Below, one piece after another: positions 8,005-17,681 of a DNA stretch of 64,000 nucleotides. The stretch's first letter is position 1. Every line of letters begins with the position of its first letter. The stretch is from contig NZ_LMPJ01000001.1 of NCBI RefSeq assembly GCF_001424585.1, positions 464,442-528,441 on the forward strand. The letters run 5' to 3'. The DNA comes from Chryseobacterium sp. Leaf180. GTDB taxonomy: Bacteria > Bacteroidota > Bacteroidia > Flavobacteriales > Weeksellaceae. The notes below the pieces were generated by a model. It saw nothing but the letters and a program-made list of their open reading frames with translations. It was not told where the DNA came from and did not search any database. Position numbers and translations under genes: made by a program.

Positions 8005-9774
8005 ATGAACAATATATTAAAGGGCGGCGAATTCCTCATTAAAGAAGTCGTTGCAAATGAAGTTTTCACGTTAGAAGAGCTTTCTGAGGAGCAAAAAATG
8101 CTGAGAGATTCGGCGAAAGAATTTATCGACCGCGATGTGATTCCACAAAATCCACAGTTTGAAAAGAAAAACTACGCACTGACAGAAGAGAAAATGCGTC
8201 AGCTTGGTGAAATGGGACTTTTGGGTGTTGCCGTTCCTGAAGAATATGGCGGACTCGGAATGGGCTTTGTCAATACCATGCTCGCCTGCGATTACTGTTC
8301 GGGTGCAAACGGTTCTTTAGCAACCGCTTACGGCGCACACACAGGAATTGGAACACTTCCGATTTTACTTTACGGAACCGAAGAACAGAAGCAGAAATAT
8401 CTTCCGGATTTAGCGACAGGAACCAAATTTGGCGCATATTGCCTTACAGAACCTGATGCCGGATCGGATGCCAACTCTGGGAAAACCAGAGCCAAACTTT
8501 CTGCAGACGGATCACATTATGTGATCAACGGACAGAAAATGTGGATTTCGAACGCCGGTTTTGCTGAAATATTTATCGTTTTTGCAAAAATTGAAGACGA
8601 TAAAAATATTACCGGATTTATCGTTGAAAAGAGCAAAACTGAAGGTCTAAGTTTCGGTGAAGAAGAGCATAAACTGGGCATACGCTCCTCTTCTACCCGT
8701 CAGGTTTTCTTTAATGATATGAAAGTTCCCGCAGAAAATCTTTTAGGAGAGAGAAATAACGGTTTTAAAATCGCTTTGAACGCTTTGAACGTGGGAAGAA
8801 TTAAACTGGCCGCAGCAAATCTTGACGGACAGAGAAGAATCTTGAATCATTCTATTCAGTATTCAAACGAGAGAAAGCAGTTTGGTGTTTCAATCTCAAC
8901 TTTCGGGGCGATCAGAAAGAAAATTGCAGAAATGGCAACGGGAGTTTTCGTTTCGGAAGCAGGATCTTACCGTGCTGCAAAAAATGTGGAAGATAAAATT
9001 GCAGAACTTACCGCTGGCGGAATGACTCATCAGGAAGCCGAACTGAAAGGTGTTGAAGAATTTGCGGTAGAAGCTTCTATTCTGAAAGTTTTTGTTTCCG
9101 ATCTTACGCAACACACTGCAGATGAAGGTCTTCAGGTGTATGGTGGAATGGGATTTTCGGAAGAAATGCCTATGGAAGCTGCGTGGAGAGATGCCAGAAT
9201 CGGCAGAATCTATGAAGGAACCAACGAGATCAACCGTCTGCTTTCTGTAGGAATGTTAATTAAAAGAGCCATGAAAGGTGAGCTCGACCTGCTTTCTCCT
9301 GCGATGGCAATCAGCAAAGAACTGATGGGAATTCCATCTTTTGAAGTTCCGGATTATTCTGAATTCATGAGTGAGGAAAAAACCATTATTGCCAATCTGA
9401 AAAAAGTATTTCTGATGGTTGCCGGTGCTGCGCTTCAAAAATACATGATGGATATTGAGAAACAACAGCATTTACTGTTAAATGCTTCGGAAATTTTAAA
9501 TCAGATTTATATGGCTGAATCTGCTATTCTCAGAGCCGAGAAAAGTTTTGCACCGGATTCTGCAGAATCGGCGATGGCTCAGCTCTTCCTTTACAAAGCT
9601 GTTGAAAAGACGATTGCTGCCGCTAAAGAAGGCATTATTTCTTTCGCTGAAGGTGATGAGCAACGCATGATGCTTTCCGGTTTGAGAAGATTTACAAAGT
9701 ATACCAATCATCCGAATGTTGTCGCTTTAACGGAAAAAATTGCTGCACATTATATTTCAAAAGGTCATTATTAA
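8005..9774 (+). CDS. fadE: acyl-CoA dehydrogenase, FadE type
   Basis: The 589-residue flavoenzyme catalyses the first, FAD-dependent step of beta-oxidation. The core ACAD domains span roughly residues 20-420: YCLTEPDAGSD near 149-159, the SNAGFAEIFIVFAKIEDD mid-domain, and YGGMGFSEEMPMEAAWRDARIGRIYEGTNEI near 379-409 with a catalytic-type Glu in YEGTNE. A further helical C-terminal extension of about 150 residues makes it long, like Bacillus FadE and the very-long-chain class. It starts 17 bp after fadA, and a strong terminator follows. It is the last gene of the operon. Confidence 0.92.
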   Translation: MNNILKGGEFLIKEVVANEVFTLEELSEEQKMLRDSAKEFIDRDVIPQNPQFEKKNYALTEEKMRQLGEMGLLGVAVPEEYGGLGMGFVNTMLACDYCSGANGSLATAYGAHTGIGTLPILLYGTEEQKQKYLPDLATGTKFGAYCLTEPDAGSDANSGKTRAKLSADGSHYVINGQKMWISNAGFAEIFIVFAKIEDDKNITGFIVEKSKTEGLSFGEEEHKLGIRSSSTRQVFFNDMKVPAENLLGERNNGFKIALNALNVGRIKLAAANLDGQRRILNHSIQYSNERKQFGVSISTFGAIRKKIAEMATGVFVSEAGSYRAAKNVEDKIAELTAGGMTHQEAELKGVEEFAVEASILKVFVSDLTQHTADEGLQVYGGMGFSEEMPMEAAWRDARIGRIYEGTNEINRLLSVGMLIKRAMKGELDLLSPAMAISKELMGIPSFEVPDYSEFMSEEKTIIANLKKVFLMVAGAALQKYMMDIEKQQHLLLNASEILNQIYMAESAILRAEKSFAPDSAESAMAQLFLYKAVEKTIAAAKEGIISFAEGDEQRMMLSGLRRFTKYTNHPNVVALTEKIAAHYISKGHY

Positions 9775-9801
9775 GAGACTTTTTTAAAAACAAAATATTT
9801 A

Positions 9802-9829
9802 AAAACGCTCCGGGAAATCGGGGCGTTTT
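9802..9829 (+). terminator. rho-independent terminator after fadE
   Basis: A 10-bp stem (AAAACGCTCC with GGGGCGTTTT, one G-T pair) closes an 8-nt loop 27 bp after the fadE stop. It marks the end of the beta-oxidation operon. Confidence 0.8.
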
Positions 9830-9912
9830 GTATTAATAAGTATTTTCTGAAGATATATAATTCAGTTTTATTTAATTTTGAAAAATAATAATTTTGAAGT
9901 CAAATTTTAAAA

Positions 9913-10689
9913 ATGATGAAGATCTATTTTTTTTGTGCGCTGCTCACTTTGAATTTTATGTACAGCCAAAACAATACAACCAGTTTTGGGATGAAAGATC
10001 CGACAGTAGATGAAAAAATGTATGGAAACGCAGAACCTTATGAGCAGGCAGACCAGGTCCCGGAATTTAAAGGCGATATCAATAATTTTCGCACATCTTT
10101 AATCAATAATCTGGATGTTAAAAAATTTAATAAAGCAGAAAAGAAATTTGAAACAGATCTGAATTTTATTATCGAAAAAGATGGAACGGTAAGTTCTATA
10201 GAAGCGAAAGGCAGAGATAAAGCCTTTAATCTGGCTGTAGAAAGTGCTTTCAGGAAAATGAAATCTGAATGGAAAAGTGCGAAATATTCACACTGGCAGG
10301 TACGGTATCATGTGAGTGTCCCCATTTTTTATGCGCAACAAACTTCTGTTACGGATAAGAATCTGGCAAACTCCTTTTTCGGGGTAAGAAAAGTAAATAC
10401 ATCACAGATTTTTCAGCACGTGGAACAAGCGGCAGAATATTCCCGAGGCTTGCAGAATTTCAAAAAAATCATTCAAGAAAAAATTAAAGAAATTCCTAAT
10501 GTCTATCCTTTTACAATGAAATTTGTAATTGAAAGAGACGGAACATGCACCGATCTTAAGATTTTCGGGAAAGACGAAAACAAAAGTGAAAAGATTAAAA
10601 GAGCAATTTTGCCCATTAAAGAAGTGTGGTCGCCAGCAAAAATAGAAGGTCAAACCGTACGGTCACAGTACGCGATCGTTTTCGAATAA
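9913..10689 (+). CDS. secreted protein with two TonB C-terminal-like repeats
   Basis: This 258-residue protein begins with a signal peptide ending near MYSQ. It contains two copies of a TonB C-terminal-like fold. The first is at about residues 47-140 (VPEFKGDINNFRTSLINNL, then FIIEKDGTV); the second is at about 165-258 (FKKIIQEKI, then FVIERDGTC). Both keep the pattern of an acidic-aromatic start, an [I/V]xxDGT strand pair and a closing strand. Unlike real TonB it has no inner-membrane anchor or Pro-rich linker. Such proteins are common and uncharacterised in Bacteroidota. The role is unknown; a periplasmic binding function is only a guess. Confidence 0.7.
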   Translation: MMKIYFFCALLTLNFMYSQNNTTSFGMKDPTVDEKMYGNAEPYEQADQVPEFKGDINNFRTSLINNLDVKKFNKAEKKFETDLNFIIEKDGTVSSIEAKGRDKAFNLAVESAFRKMKSEWKSAKYSHWQVRYHVSVPIFYAQQTSVTDKNLANSFFGVRKVNTSQIFQHVEQAAEYSRGLQNFKKIIQEKIKEIPNVYPFTMKFVIERDGTCTDLKIFGKDENKSEKIKRAILPIKEVWSPAKIEGQTVRSQYAIVFE

Positions 10690-10798
10690 TTTCGAAGGCA
10701 ACTTACTGCTCTGTACGTCATTTTCTATTTAAATTTAAGATAAATTTACCATACTACTTCATCAGGTGAAATATAATTTTTACATTTAAAAAAAAATT

Positions 10799-11092
10799 AT
10801 GAAGATTTTGATTATTTCTTTTACGTTTATTTCGGCAATTTCTTCAGCGCAGATTTCAAAGCCTTTACCTGATTCTTCTAAAACAAAATCTAAAAATCTT
10901 TCCCTGCTGTATAATAAACCGTTATTAGAAAAAGAGGAAGATCTGACGCTGAAAATGTACAAGATGCCCAATGTAAAACCGAGCGACACCTCTTTGTATT
11001 CTAAGCTATACATTTTGGAACGTAGAATTAAAATGTATGATATGCCGAATACTTTCAAAAAGAATTCAGAGAAAAAAGAATCATCCAAATAA
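10799..11092 (+). CDS. small secreted hypothetical protein
   Basis: The 97-residue product has a clear signal peptide (MKILIISFTFISAISSAQ) with a typical Bacteroidota Ser-Ala-Gln cleavage site. The mature part is about 80 residues, lysine-rich and polar, with an internal near-repeat (LKMYKMPN and IKMYDMPN about 30 residues apart). I do not recognise a family. It stands alone, 109 bp after the TonB-like gene on the same strand. Confidence 0.55.
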   Translation: MKILIISFTFISAISSAQISKPLPDSSKTKSKNLSLLYNKPLLEKEEDLTLKMYKMPNVKPSDTSLYSKLYILERRIKMYDMPNTFKKNSEKKESSK

Positions 11093-11175
11093 ACATTAAA
11101 CTTCTGTAAATTTTGACAGAATACCCAATGTAATTCCGCTTCATTATTTATTTTTGCAGTCTACTTTAATAGACC

Positions 11176-11622
11176 ATGACCAAAGAAGAACTGCTGCACT
11201 CCGCCATAAAAATCGCCAATAAAGCCCACCGAGGCCAGAAAGACAAATACCACGCGCCGTATATTGCGCACGTAATGCGCGTGATGGAATATGGTAAAAC
11301 TTTTGATGAGAAAATAGTTGGCATTCTACACGATGTGGTAGAAGATAATCCTGAAAATTTCAGTTTTGAATATTTGAGAAATGAAGGTTTTCCTGAAAAT
11401 ATTCTTTTTGCGGTAAAATGTCTGACCAAATTCGACTCAGAAGAAAATTATGATGATTTCATAAGACGTACAGAAAGGTCTCCACTTGCCGTGGCTGTAA
11501 AACTTAATGATCTTCGTGACAACATGGATCTGCGTCGTGTAAACCGGGATTTAACTTCAAAAGACATCGTGCGCTTCAACAAATATCTGAAAGCATACCG
11601 CTATCTTTCTGAAAAGTATTAA
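11176..11622 (+). CDS. HD-domain phosphohydrolase, small alarmone hydrolase (MESH1)-like
   Basis: The 148-residue protein carries the RelA/SpoT-type HD signature: His32, His52-Asp53 in LHDVVED, Glu56-Asp57, and Asp112 in the VAVKLNDLRDN motif. These are the metal and substrate positions of the (p)ppGpp hydrolase domain. There is no synthetase domain. Small stand-alone members such as MESH1 hydrolyse ppGpp or NADPH in vitro, so an alarmone-degrading role is plausible but unproven. Its 3' end overlaps the convergent DUF2490 gene by 4 bp. Confidence 0.75.
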   Translation: MTKEELLHSAIKIANKAHRGQKDKYHAPYIAHVMRVMEYGKTFDEKIVGILHDVVEDNPENFSFEYLRNEGFPENILFAVKCLTKFDSEENYDDFIRRTERSPLAVAVKLNDLRDNMDLRRVNRDLTSKDIVRFNKYLKAYRYLSEKY

Positions 11623-12335
11623 TCGGCGCCGGGAAAGTGAAAAAACCTTTGGTTTTCTGTCGTTCCGTCGATGTTTATATTCAACGATAAATAAACAAAA
11701 TGCACGTTTCGGTTTCCTTTTGCTTCAAACTCGCGTTGCCAGAGATAACCTGTCGCCAAACCAAAATTGTCATCGACCTGATAACCAAATCCGCCATAAA
11801 CACGGTTTCTCGCAAAGGTTGGTTTCTGAGGTGAAACAAGAAATATTTCGTCGTAAACATTGGCGAAAAGTGTTCCTTTTTCAATTTTTTTGGCATTTAG
11901 CGGCACCGAGATATTTAAGCGGTAACGGTATCTCCACCTTTCTGAATCCTTGTTTTTCTGAGGTTCGTGGAAAAACGATTTCTCAGCGCGGAAACGGTTT
12001 TCAAATTTGACGGTTCCTTTTTTAAAATCGATCACATCCTGCAGCCAGACACGGAATTCTTCTTTATCAATAAGTCTGTTTTTGTACGTTGCATACCGAC
12101 CCAAACCAATAAACGGTTTGTGATTTTTGGTGAGTATATATCCTAAACCACCTTTAATCTCATAATAATCCGGATAGGAATAATCTTCAATTCCACGCAT
12201 CTGACCTTCCGCATAAAGGAAAAAATTGGGATGAAACTTGTACGTGACCGTAAGCGCATTAAAATTAGAGATGTGCTCCTGTGCCGAAAAGAAAACCGAC
12301 ATCCATACAAACGCAAAACCCGCAAAAAGTTTCAT
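11619..12335 (-). CDS. DUF2490 family outer-membrane-like protein
   Basis: This 238-residue protein has a signal peptide (MKLFAGFAFVWMSVFFSAQ) followed by alternating aromatic and polar beta-strands, such as NFFLYAEGQMRG, RFRAEKSFFHEP and GLATGYLWQREFE. That matches DUF2490, a Bacteroidota family predicted to form a small outer-membrane beta-barrel. The function is unknown. It lies 50 bp after the TonB-dependent receptor on the same strand and could be co-transcribed with it. Confidence 0.75.
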   Translation of the reverse strand: MKLFAGFAFVWMSVFFSAQEHISNFNALTVTYKFHPNFFLYAEGQMRGIEDYSYPDYYEIKGGLGYILTKNHKPFIGLGRYATYKNRLIDKEEFRVWLQDVIDFKKGTVKFENRFRAEKSFFHEPQKNKDSERWRYRYRLNISVPLNAKKIEKGTLFANVYDEIFLVSPQKPTFARNRVYGGFGYQVDDNFGLATGYLWQREFEAKGNRNVHFVYLSLNINIDGTTENQRFFHFPGAD

Positions 12336-12385
12336 TTAAAAATTTTTGCAAAATTAACAGATTTAATATTTGGGTAATGTTAAGT

Positions 12386-14194
12386 TTACTTAATATTAAT
12401 ATTGTACGAAAAACCGACGTGAAACCACCTTTTCGGCATCGGCACACCAAAGTTTTCGGTATAATCGGTATTCGTTACATTATTTATTAAGGCATATAAA
12501 GAAAAATCTTTTTTATTGAAACTTATTTTTTCATCAAGCAAATGATAGCTTCCCAAATTGATTCTCTCATTGTAACGGTAAACAATTTCGTTGCTGAAAT
12601 TCGTCAGGAAAGTTGTAGTTAATTTTGCCACAAACTGATGTTTCAGATTATCCAAAACATAGCGCGAATTCAAATTTTTTAGATCTTTAAATTTGTTATC
12701 GAGATATGTATAGCCGAGTGTGTAACGAAGCCACGACGAAGCCTGATGAGCAATCTCCGCTTCAAAACCTTTGATTTCTGTATCGCCGACATTCTGTGCA
12801 AACCAAATCGGATCCTGCAAAGAATTTTTCACGAAATCAATCGCATTGGTTGAACTTCTATAGAAAACACCGGCTTTTCCGAGGAAAATTTTATTTTGAA
12901 ACTGATAGCCTGCTTCTGCATAAACGGCACTTTCAGGGATTAAATTTGGATTTCCCTGTTCTGTTTTGCTGGTGTAATACAACTCGGTAAACGTCGGAAC
13001 TCGATGTACTTTCGAAACGTTTCCGTATATTTTGTTGTTATTTAAAAATTTGTAACCGATATCAATTCCAGGATAAAAGAAGTTTCCGTTGGTAGAATAA
13101 TTTGCCCAAGAAGCGCCAGGTGTTACATCTACCTTATCATCAAAAAAAGAAAAATGATGTTCGAGGAAAACCTGCGTCACAAAACGTTCGCGCTGTCCCA
13201 GATTATTACTCGCCAGAAATTCTTTCCTAAGTTCGACACCAAGGCCGGTCGTCCCCAGTTTTGAATCATAAGATGAATTAATTTCGCCACCAACGTTATT
13301 TCCGATGTGCATATTGCGGTAGATTTCGGGCTTACTTCGGTTAAAAAGATATAGATCCTGCCCTCTTCGCCAGTAAGCATTTGAATTAATTTTAAATTTA
13401 CCAAAACTTTGCTGATGGGCGACACTTACAATCGAAGCCTGAAGTTCTTCATACTGATCGGCAGCTGCTGGTGAGGAATAAAAACCGTTCGCTCCGAATT
13501 TTTTTTCTGAAAAACCTGCCTGCATTCTCAGACTGCCATTATTGATTTTTAACTGATTCTGATAAAAAATATTACGAATTTCAAAATCGGTATTGTATCG
13601 GTAGCCTTCGGAAGTGTTGGAATTTGCCTGAAATGTATTCGAGAATTTTTCGTTTCCGATATTTGCATTTAAACCAAAACCAAAAGTCTTGTAATCGCCG
13701 CCATTGGCACTTATTTTCACTTTTTTACCGATCTGCGTTTTGGTAATAATGTTGATAACGCCTGCGTACGCATTTTGCCCGAAACGTCTTGCAGCGGGAC
13801 CTTTTACTATTTCAATACGTTCAACATCATCTAGATCAACAGGGATATTTAAAGAATTATGTCCGGTTTGCGAATCATTCATTCTGATTCCGTTGATGAG
13901 AAGCAAGACCTGTTCAAATGAACTTCCGCGAAAACCAACATCACTCTGAACGCCGTTTGCGCCTCTCCTGCGGATATCCATCCCGGGAATCTGCTGCAGA
14001 ATTTCATCGATGCTCGCTGCAGGAGAATTTTTAATGTCTTCTTTTGTGATAATTGAAATATTTTGGCTTGCGTTTTTGTAAGTCGTAGAGAAAAATTTAG
14101 ACTGAATCTGAACAGAATCAATATCAGAAATTTTCTGAGCAAAAATCTGTACGGAAGCCGTAAGCGCAAAAGCAGCGATAATTTGAAATCTCAT
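12386..14194 (-). CDS. TonB-dependent outer-membrane receptor
   Basis: I take the start at 14194, where MRFQIIAAFALTASVQIFAQ forms a proper signal peptide. A longer frame reaches 14419 but would place 75 residues before it and runs through a promoter. The 602-residue protein has a plug domain at about residues 40-150 (IPGMDIRRRG, FEQVLLLINGIRMND, VERIEIVKGP, GVINIITK), then a 22-strand-type barrel ending in an aromatic strand. No N-terminal carboxypeptidase-like domain is present, so it resembles BtuB/siderophore receptors more than SusC. The substrate is unknown. The DUF2490 gene follows. Confidence 0.88.
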   Translation of the reverse strand: MRFQIIAAFALTASVQIFAQKISDIDSVQIQSKFFSTTYKNASQNISIITKEDIKNSPAASIDEILQQIPGMDIRRRGANGVQSDVGFRGSSFEQVLLLINGIRMNDSQTGHNSLNIPVDLDDVERIEIVKGPAARRFGQNAYAGVINIITKTQIGKKVKISANGGDYKTFGFGLNANIGNEKFSNTFQANSNTSEGYRYNTDFEIRNIFYQNQLKINNGSLRMQAGFSEKKFGANGFYSSPAAADQYEELQASIVSVAHQQSFGKFKINSNAYWRRGQDLYLFNRSKPEIYRNMHIGNNVGGEINSSYDSKLGTTGLGVELRKEFLASNNLGQRERFVTQVFLEHHFSFFDDKVDVTPGASWANYSTNGNFFYPGIDIGYKFLNNNKIYGNVSKVHRVPTFTELYYTSKTEQGNPNLIPESAVYAEAGYQFQNKIFLGKAGVFYRSSTNAIDFVKNSLQDPIWFAQNVGDTEIKGFEAEIAHQASSWLRYTLGYTYLDNKFKDLKNLNSRYVLDNLKHQFVAKLTTTFLTNFSNEIVYRYNERINLGSYHLLDEKISFNKKDFSLYALINNVTNTDYTENFGVPMPKRWFHVGFSYNINIK

Positions 14195-14219
14195 AGTATG
14201 GGATTGGTTTTTGTGGTAC

Positions 14220-14227
14220 CAAAAGTA
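14220..14227 (-). promoter_or_regulatory. predicted -7 box of the TonB receptor promoter
   Basis: On the minus strand TACTTTTG fits the TAnnTTTG consensus and ends 26 bp before the ATG at 14194. It supports the shorter start, because the longer frame would begin upstream of this promoter. Confidence 0.45.
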
Positions 14228-14270
14228 AAAGTCTTGATTGTAAAAACCTATGTGATAAATGTCATAATAA

Positions 14271-14299
14271 AAAAGCATTACGAAGCTCGCAATGCTTTT
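14271..14299. terminator. isolated bidirectional terminator-like hairpin
   Basis: Arms AAAAGCATT and AATGCTTTT form a stem with T-runs on both strands. No long gene precedes it on either strand. On the minus strand it directly follows a 16-codon ORF at 14305-14355. The rest of the 369-bp gap 14195-14563 is AT-rich and otherwise featureless apart from promoter boxes. Confidence 0.6.
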
Positions 14300-14304
14300 T
14301 CTTC

Positions 14305-14355
14305 TTACCTTTTTCTCATCAAATATGCAATAAAATGTCTGAATAGAGCGATCAT
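14305..14355 (-). CDS. possible 16-residue micro-ORF before a terminator
   Basis: An ATG at 14355 opens a frame of 16 codons reading MIALFRHFIAYLMRKR. It ends 5 bp before the hairpin at 14271-14299. A weak promoter candidate (ATTG, 20 bp, TAAAATTG) lies upstream. The peptide would be a basic amphipathic helix. Promoter, tiny frame and terminator together form a complete mini transcription unit, but nothing proves translation; it may be a small RNA or chance. Confidence 0.25.
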   Translation of the reverse strand: MIALFRHFIAYLMRKR

Positions 14356-14538
14356 AATTATTACGTATTTGTGGTACAATTTTACTGATTATTTTTAAAC
14401 CGCACAATACAAAATTCAAAAAACAGTGTATTATATTTTATTTTTTCTGTAATGTATACAGTCAAAATGTAAAAAATCACCTTGCTTCTTTTCGATAATT
14501 TTTAAAATATCAGTACGCGTCTTCTCAGCTTAAAACCG

Positions 14539-14546
14539 TATTTTTG
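14539..14546 (+). promoter_or_regulatory. predicted -7 box of the uvrA promoter
   Basis: TATTTTTG matches TAnnTTTG and lies 17 bp before the uvrA ATG. No SOS-box-like palindrome is visible next to it. Confidence 0.4.
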
Positions 14547-14563
14547 TTAGTCTTAATTTTACC

Positions 14564-17350
14564 ATGGCAATACCGAAAGAAATAGATATAAAAAAGGAGG
14601 TTTTCGTAAAAAACGCACACCTTAACAACCTGAAAAACATTGATGTACTCATCCCGAAAAATAAATTAATCGTCATCACAGGTGTTTCCGGTAGCGGAAA
14701 ATCGTCGCTGGCTTTTGATACAATTTATGCGGAGGGACAGCGCAGATATGTGGAAAGTCTCAGCTCGTACGCGCGACAGTTTCTCGGCAAACTCGAGAAG
14801 CCAAAAGTGGATGACATCAAAGGTCTGGCGCCTTCAATCGCTATTCAGCAGAAAGTAATTTCATCAAATCCGCGTTCTACGGTTGGAACTTCAACGGAAA
14901 TTTACGACTACATGAAGCTTCTTTTTGCAAGAATCGGAAGAACGTATTCTCCGGTTTCTGGTGACGAAGTGAAGAAAGATTCGGTTTCTGATGTGATTGA
15001 TTATATCAAATCTTCCAAAAAAGACGTGCCTTTTTTGCTGACTGCACCCTATGATTATGAAGCAGAAAATTTTACCGAAAATTTGAATGTTTTAAAACTT
15101 GCCGGTTTTACAAGACTCGAAGTTAACGGAAATGTCGCAGGAATAGAAGATCTGGAAAGCTTCGGTTTCACTCCGGAAAAAGGAATGGTCATCAATCTTG
15201 TGATCGACCGTTTTTCTTACGAAGAAGACGAAAGTTTCCTTCAGCGTTTGGCAGACTCCATTCAGATGGCATTTTACGAAGGTCGTGGTTACTGCACATT
15301 AAAAAATACAGAAAGCGGCGACACAAGAGAATTTTCGAATAAATTTGAACTAGACGGCATGGAATTTATCGAGCCGAATGTACATTTTTTCAGTTTTAAT
15401 AATCCTTTTGGAGCGTGCCCGAGCTGTGAAGGCTACGGAAAAGTAATTGGCATTGACGAAGATCTAGTAATTCCAAATAAAACGCTTTCGGTTTTTGAAG
15501 ACGCGATCGCTTCATGGCGTGGCGAATCGATGAGTGAATGGAAAAAAAATTTCATCAAAAAAGCTAAAGATTTCCCGATTCATAAGCCTTATCATCAGTT
15601 AACCAAAGAACAGAAAAACTATCTCTGGAAAGGCGACGGCAGCAAATCTTTTCCTTCTGTAAATAATTTCTTCAGCATGCTGGAGGAAAATTTATACAAA
15701 ATACAGTATCGTGTGATGCTATCCAGATATCGCGGGAAAACGCTTTGTCCGGTTTGTGAAGGTTTGCGTTTGCGCGAAGAAACATCCTGGGTAAAAATCG
15801 ACGGACACAATATTCAGTCGATGATTGATCTTCCTTTGGACGAACTTCATCCGCTGGTTTCAGATTTAACGCTTTCAGATCACGATAAAGAAATTGCCAA
15901 GAGATTGCTTTATGAGATCACTACCCGAATTGAATTTTTGCTGAAAGTCGGTTTGGGATATCTTACGCTTAACCGTACTTCCAATACACTTTCCGGCGGA
16001 GAAAGTCAGCGCATTAATTTGGCTACGAGTTTGGGAAGTTCACTTGTCGGCTCCATTTATATTCTGGACGAACCTTCGATTGGTCTGCATTCCAGAGATA
16101 CAGAAAATCTTATTTTGGTGTTAAAAAATCTCCGTGATCTTGGCAATACCGTGATTGTTGTAGAGCATGACGAAGATGTGATGAGAGCGGCAGATTATAT
16201 CATCGATATTGGTCCGGAAGCAGGTTATTTAGGTGGTGAACTGGTTTTCGCCGGCGATTTTAAACAGCTGAAAAATGCCGATACGCTCACTTCAAAATAT
16301 CTTACCGGAAGACTGGAGATCAAGGTACCGGAGAAAAGACGAAAAAGCAAAGAGAAAATTCAGATAAAAGGTGCACGGCAGAATAACCTCAAGAATATTG
16401 ATGTTGATATTCCTCTGGAAAGTTTGGTCGTTATTTCCGGAGTTTCTGGAAGTGGTAAATCTACTTTAATGAAAGAAATTCTGACGAATGATATTCAGAT
16501 TCAGCTCGGAATGGGTGGCAAAAAAGGCGATTACGACAGCGTAGAATTTCCGAAAAAACTCATTAAAAACATTGAACTGATCGACCAGAACCCGATCGGA
16601 AAATCCTCACGGTCGAATCCTGTAACGTATCTGAAAGCCTACGACGATATCCGCGATCTTTTTTCTAAACAGAAAAGCGCAAAACTGATGGGTTATAAGC
16701 CGAAACATTTCTCCTTCAACGTAGATGGCGGCCGTTGCGACGAATGCAAAGGTGAAGGTGTAATCAATGTTTCGATGCAGTTTATGGCTGATATAGAGCT
16801 TGAATGTGAGGTTTGCAAAGGCACACGTTTTAAAAATGAAATCCTCGATGTAAAATTCGACGAAAAAAATATTTCTGATATTCTGAAAATGACTGTTGAC
16901 GAAGCTTTACAGTTTTTCAGAGAGAATAAAGAAGATAAAATCGCAACAAAACTGACGCCTTTACAGGAAGTTGGTTTGGGCTATCTGCAGCTTGGCCAAA
17001 GCTCCTCCACCCTTTCTGGTGGTGAGGCACAGCGTGTAAAACTGGCATCATTTCTCGTAAAAGGTGTAACAACGGACAAAACCCTTTTTGTTTTTGATGA
17101 ACCATCGACAGGTCTTCATTTTCATGATATTCAAAAATTATTAAAATCGCTGCAGGCTTTAATTGAGCTTGGTCATTCAGTGATCGTGATCGAGCATCAG
17201 CCAGATATTATGAAATCTGCCGATTACATTATTGATATTGGCCCGGAAGCAGGAAAATATGGCGGTGAAATTGTTTTCGCGGGAACTCCGGAAGATCTGG
17301 CAAAAAATAAAAAATCGCATACTGCGAAATATATTGCTGAGAAACTGTAA
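14564..17350 (+). CDS. uvrA: excinuclease ABC subunit UvrA
   Basis: This 928-residue protein is the damage-recognition ATPase of nucleotide excision repair. Both ABC halves are complete: Walker [11 protein letters not shown] near residue 40 and [10 protein letters not shown] near 630, with signatures LSGGESQR and LSGGEAQR. The Zn-binding CxxC pairs (CPSCEG and CPVCEG in the first half, CDECKG and CEVCKG in the second) are intact, so it is not the truncated, zinc-finger-less type. The length is near the usual 940. It is transcribed alone. Confidence 0.97.
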   Translation: MAIPKEIDIKKEVFVKNAHLNNLKNIDVLIPKNKLIVITGVSGSGKSSLAFDTIYAEGQRRYVESLSSYARQFLGKLEKPKVDDIKGLAPSIAIQQKVISSNPRSTVGTSTEIYDYMKLLFARIGRTYSPVSGDEVKKDSVSDVIDYIKSSKKDVPFLLTAPYDYEAENFTENLNVLKLAGFTRLEVNGNVAGIEDLESFGFTPEKGMVINLVIDRFSYEEDESFLQRLADSIQMAFYEGRGYCTLKNTESGDTREFSNKFELDGMEFIEPNVHFFSFNNPFGACPSCEGYGKVIGIDEDLVIPNKTLSVFEDAIASWRGESMSEWKKNFIKKAKDFPIHKPYHQLTKEQKNYLWKGDGSKSFPSVNNFFSMLEENLYKIQYRVMLSRYRGKTLCPVCEGLRLREETSWVKIDGHNIQSMIDLPLDELHPLVSDLTLSDHDKEIAKRLLYEITTRIEFLLKVGLGYLTLNRTSNTLSGGESQRINLATSLGSSLVGSIYILDEPSIGLHSRDTENLILVLKNLRDLGNTVIVVEHDEDVMRAADYIIDIGPEAGYLGGELVFAGDFKQLKNADTLTSKYLTGRLEIKVPEKRRKSKEKIQIKGARQNNLKNIDVDIPLESLVVISGVSGSGKSTLMKEILTNDIQIQLGMGGKKGDYDSVEFPKKLIKNIELIDQNPIGKSSRSNPVTYLKAYDDIRDLFSKQKSAKLMGYKPKHFSFNVDGGRCDECKGEGVINVSMQFMADIELECEVCKGTRFKNEILDVKFDEKNISDILKMTVDEALQFFRENKEDKIATKLTPLQEVGLGYLQLGQSSSTLSGGEAQRVKLASFLVKGVTTDKTLFVFDEPSTGLHFHDIQKLLKSLQALIELGHSVIVIEHQPDIMKSADYIIDIGPEAGKYGGEIVFAGTPEDLAKNKKSHTAKYIAEKL

Positions 17351-17512
17351 AAGACTTTGCTGTTTGAATTAAAATGAACTAATCATTAATTTTATTTCGC
17401 AACGTAAATATGAGATATTTTTTTTGCTAACTTTACTGAAGTAAAAGATAAAATGAAACCAAAAATTGCGTTTTTCTATTCAGAATCAGCAATTAAATTT
17501 GAGATAAAATTT

Positions 17513-17540
17513 AAGCACAGCATCGTCGGCTGTGCTTTTT
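17513..17540 (+). terminator. rho-independent terminator
   Basis: The 9-bp stem AAGCACAGC/GCTGTGCTT with a 7-nt loop is followed by a T-run. It lies about 160 bp after uvrA, far for a simple terminator, so it may end a small upstream RNA. Confidence 0.65.
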
Positions 17541-17580
17541 TGTTGTTGTCTAACTAAAAAATGAGATGTATTTATCTACT

Positions 17581-17607
17581 GGATCCGCTTCTAAAGAGCG
17601 GATTCTT
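17581..17607. terminator. weak terminator-like hairpin
   Basis: Stem GGATCCGCT/AGCGGATTC, one G-T pair, 7-nt loop. The following T-run is interrupted. It lies in the downstream region of the minus-strand VOC gene and of uvrA. Confidence 0.4.
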
Positions 17608-17681
17608 TCGCTTTAACTTCTTAAGAAACGTTGTTTGTAAATATTTACAGCGAGATTTAAAATAACTTTACAATCTCTTTA

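Larger units (their letters stand above)
17351..17681. other. 331-bp intergenic gap with two hairpins
   Basis: The gap between uvrA and the VOC gene contains a strong hairpin at 17513-17540 and a weaker one at 17581-17607. A -7-like TAACTTTA lies near 17428-17435, so a short transcript ending at the first hairpin is possible. I find no convincing coding sequence or known RNA family. Confidence 0.5.

Noticed and set aside
12386-14419. 75-residue N-terminal extension of the TonB receptor
   Set aside because: A perfect signal peptide starts at 14194 and a promoter box and terminator lie inside the extension.
14195-14563. Cobalamin or other riboswitch before the TonB receptor gene
   Set aside because: No B12-box-like or other known aptamer sequence is visible; the hairpin at 14271-14299 lies upstream of the likely promoter, so it is not in the leader.
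17453-17557. 34-codon frame MKPKIAFFYS... downstream of uvrA
   Set aside because: It runs through the terminator hairpin at 17513-17540 and its last codons are made by the T-run. Chance frame is more likely.
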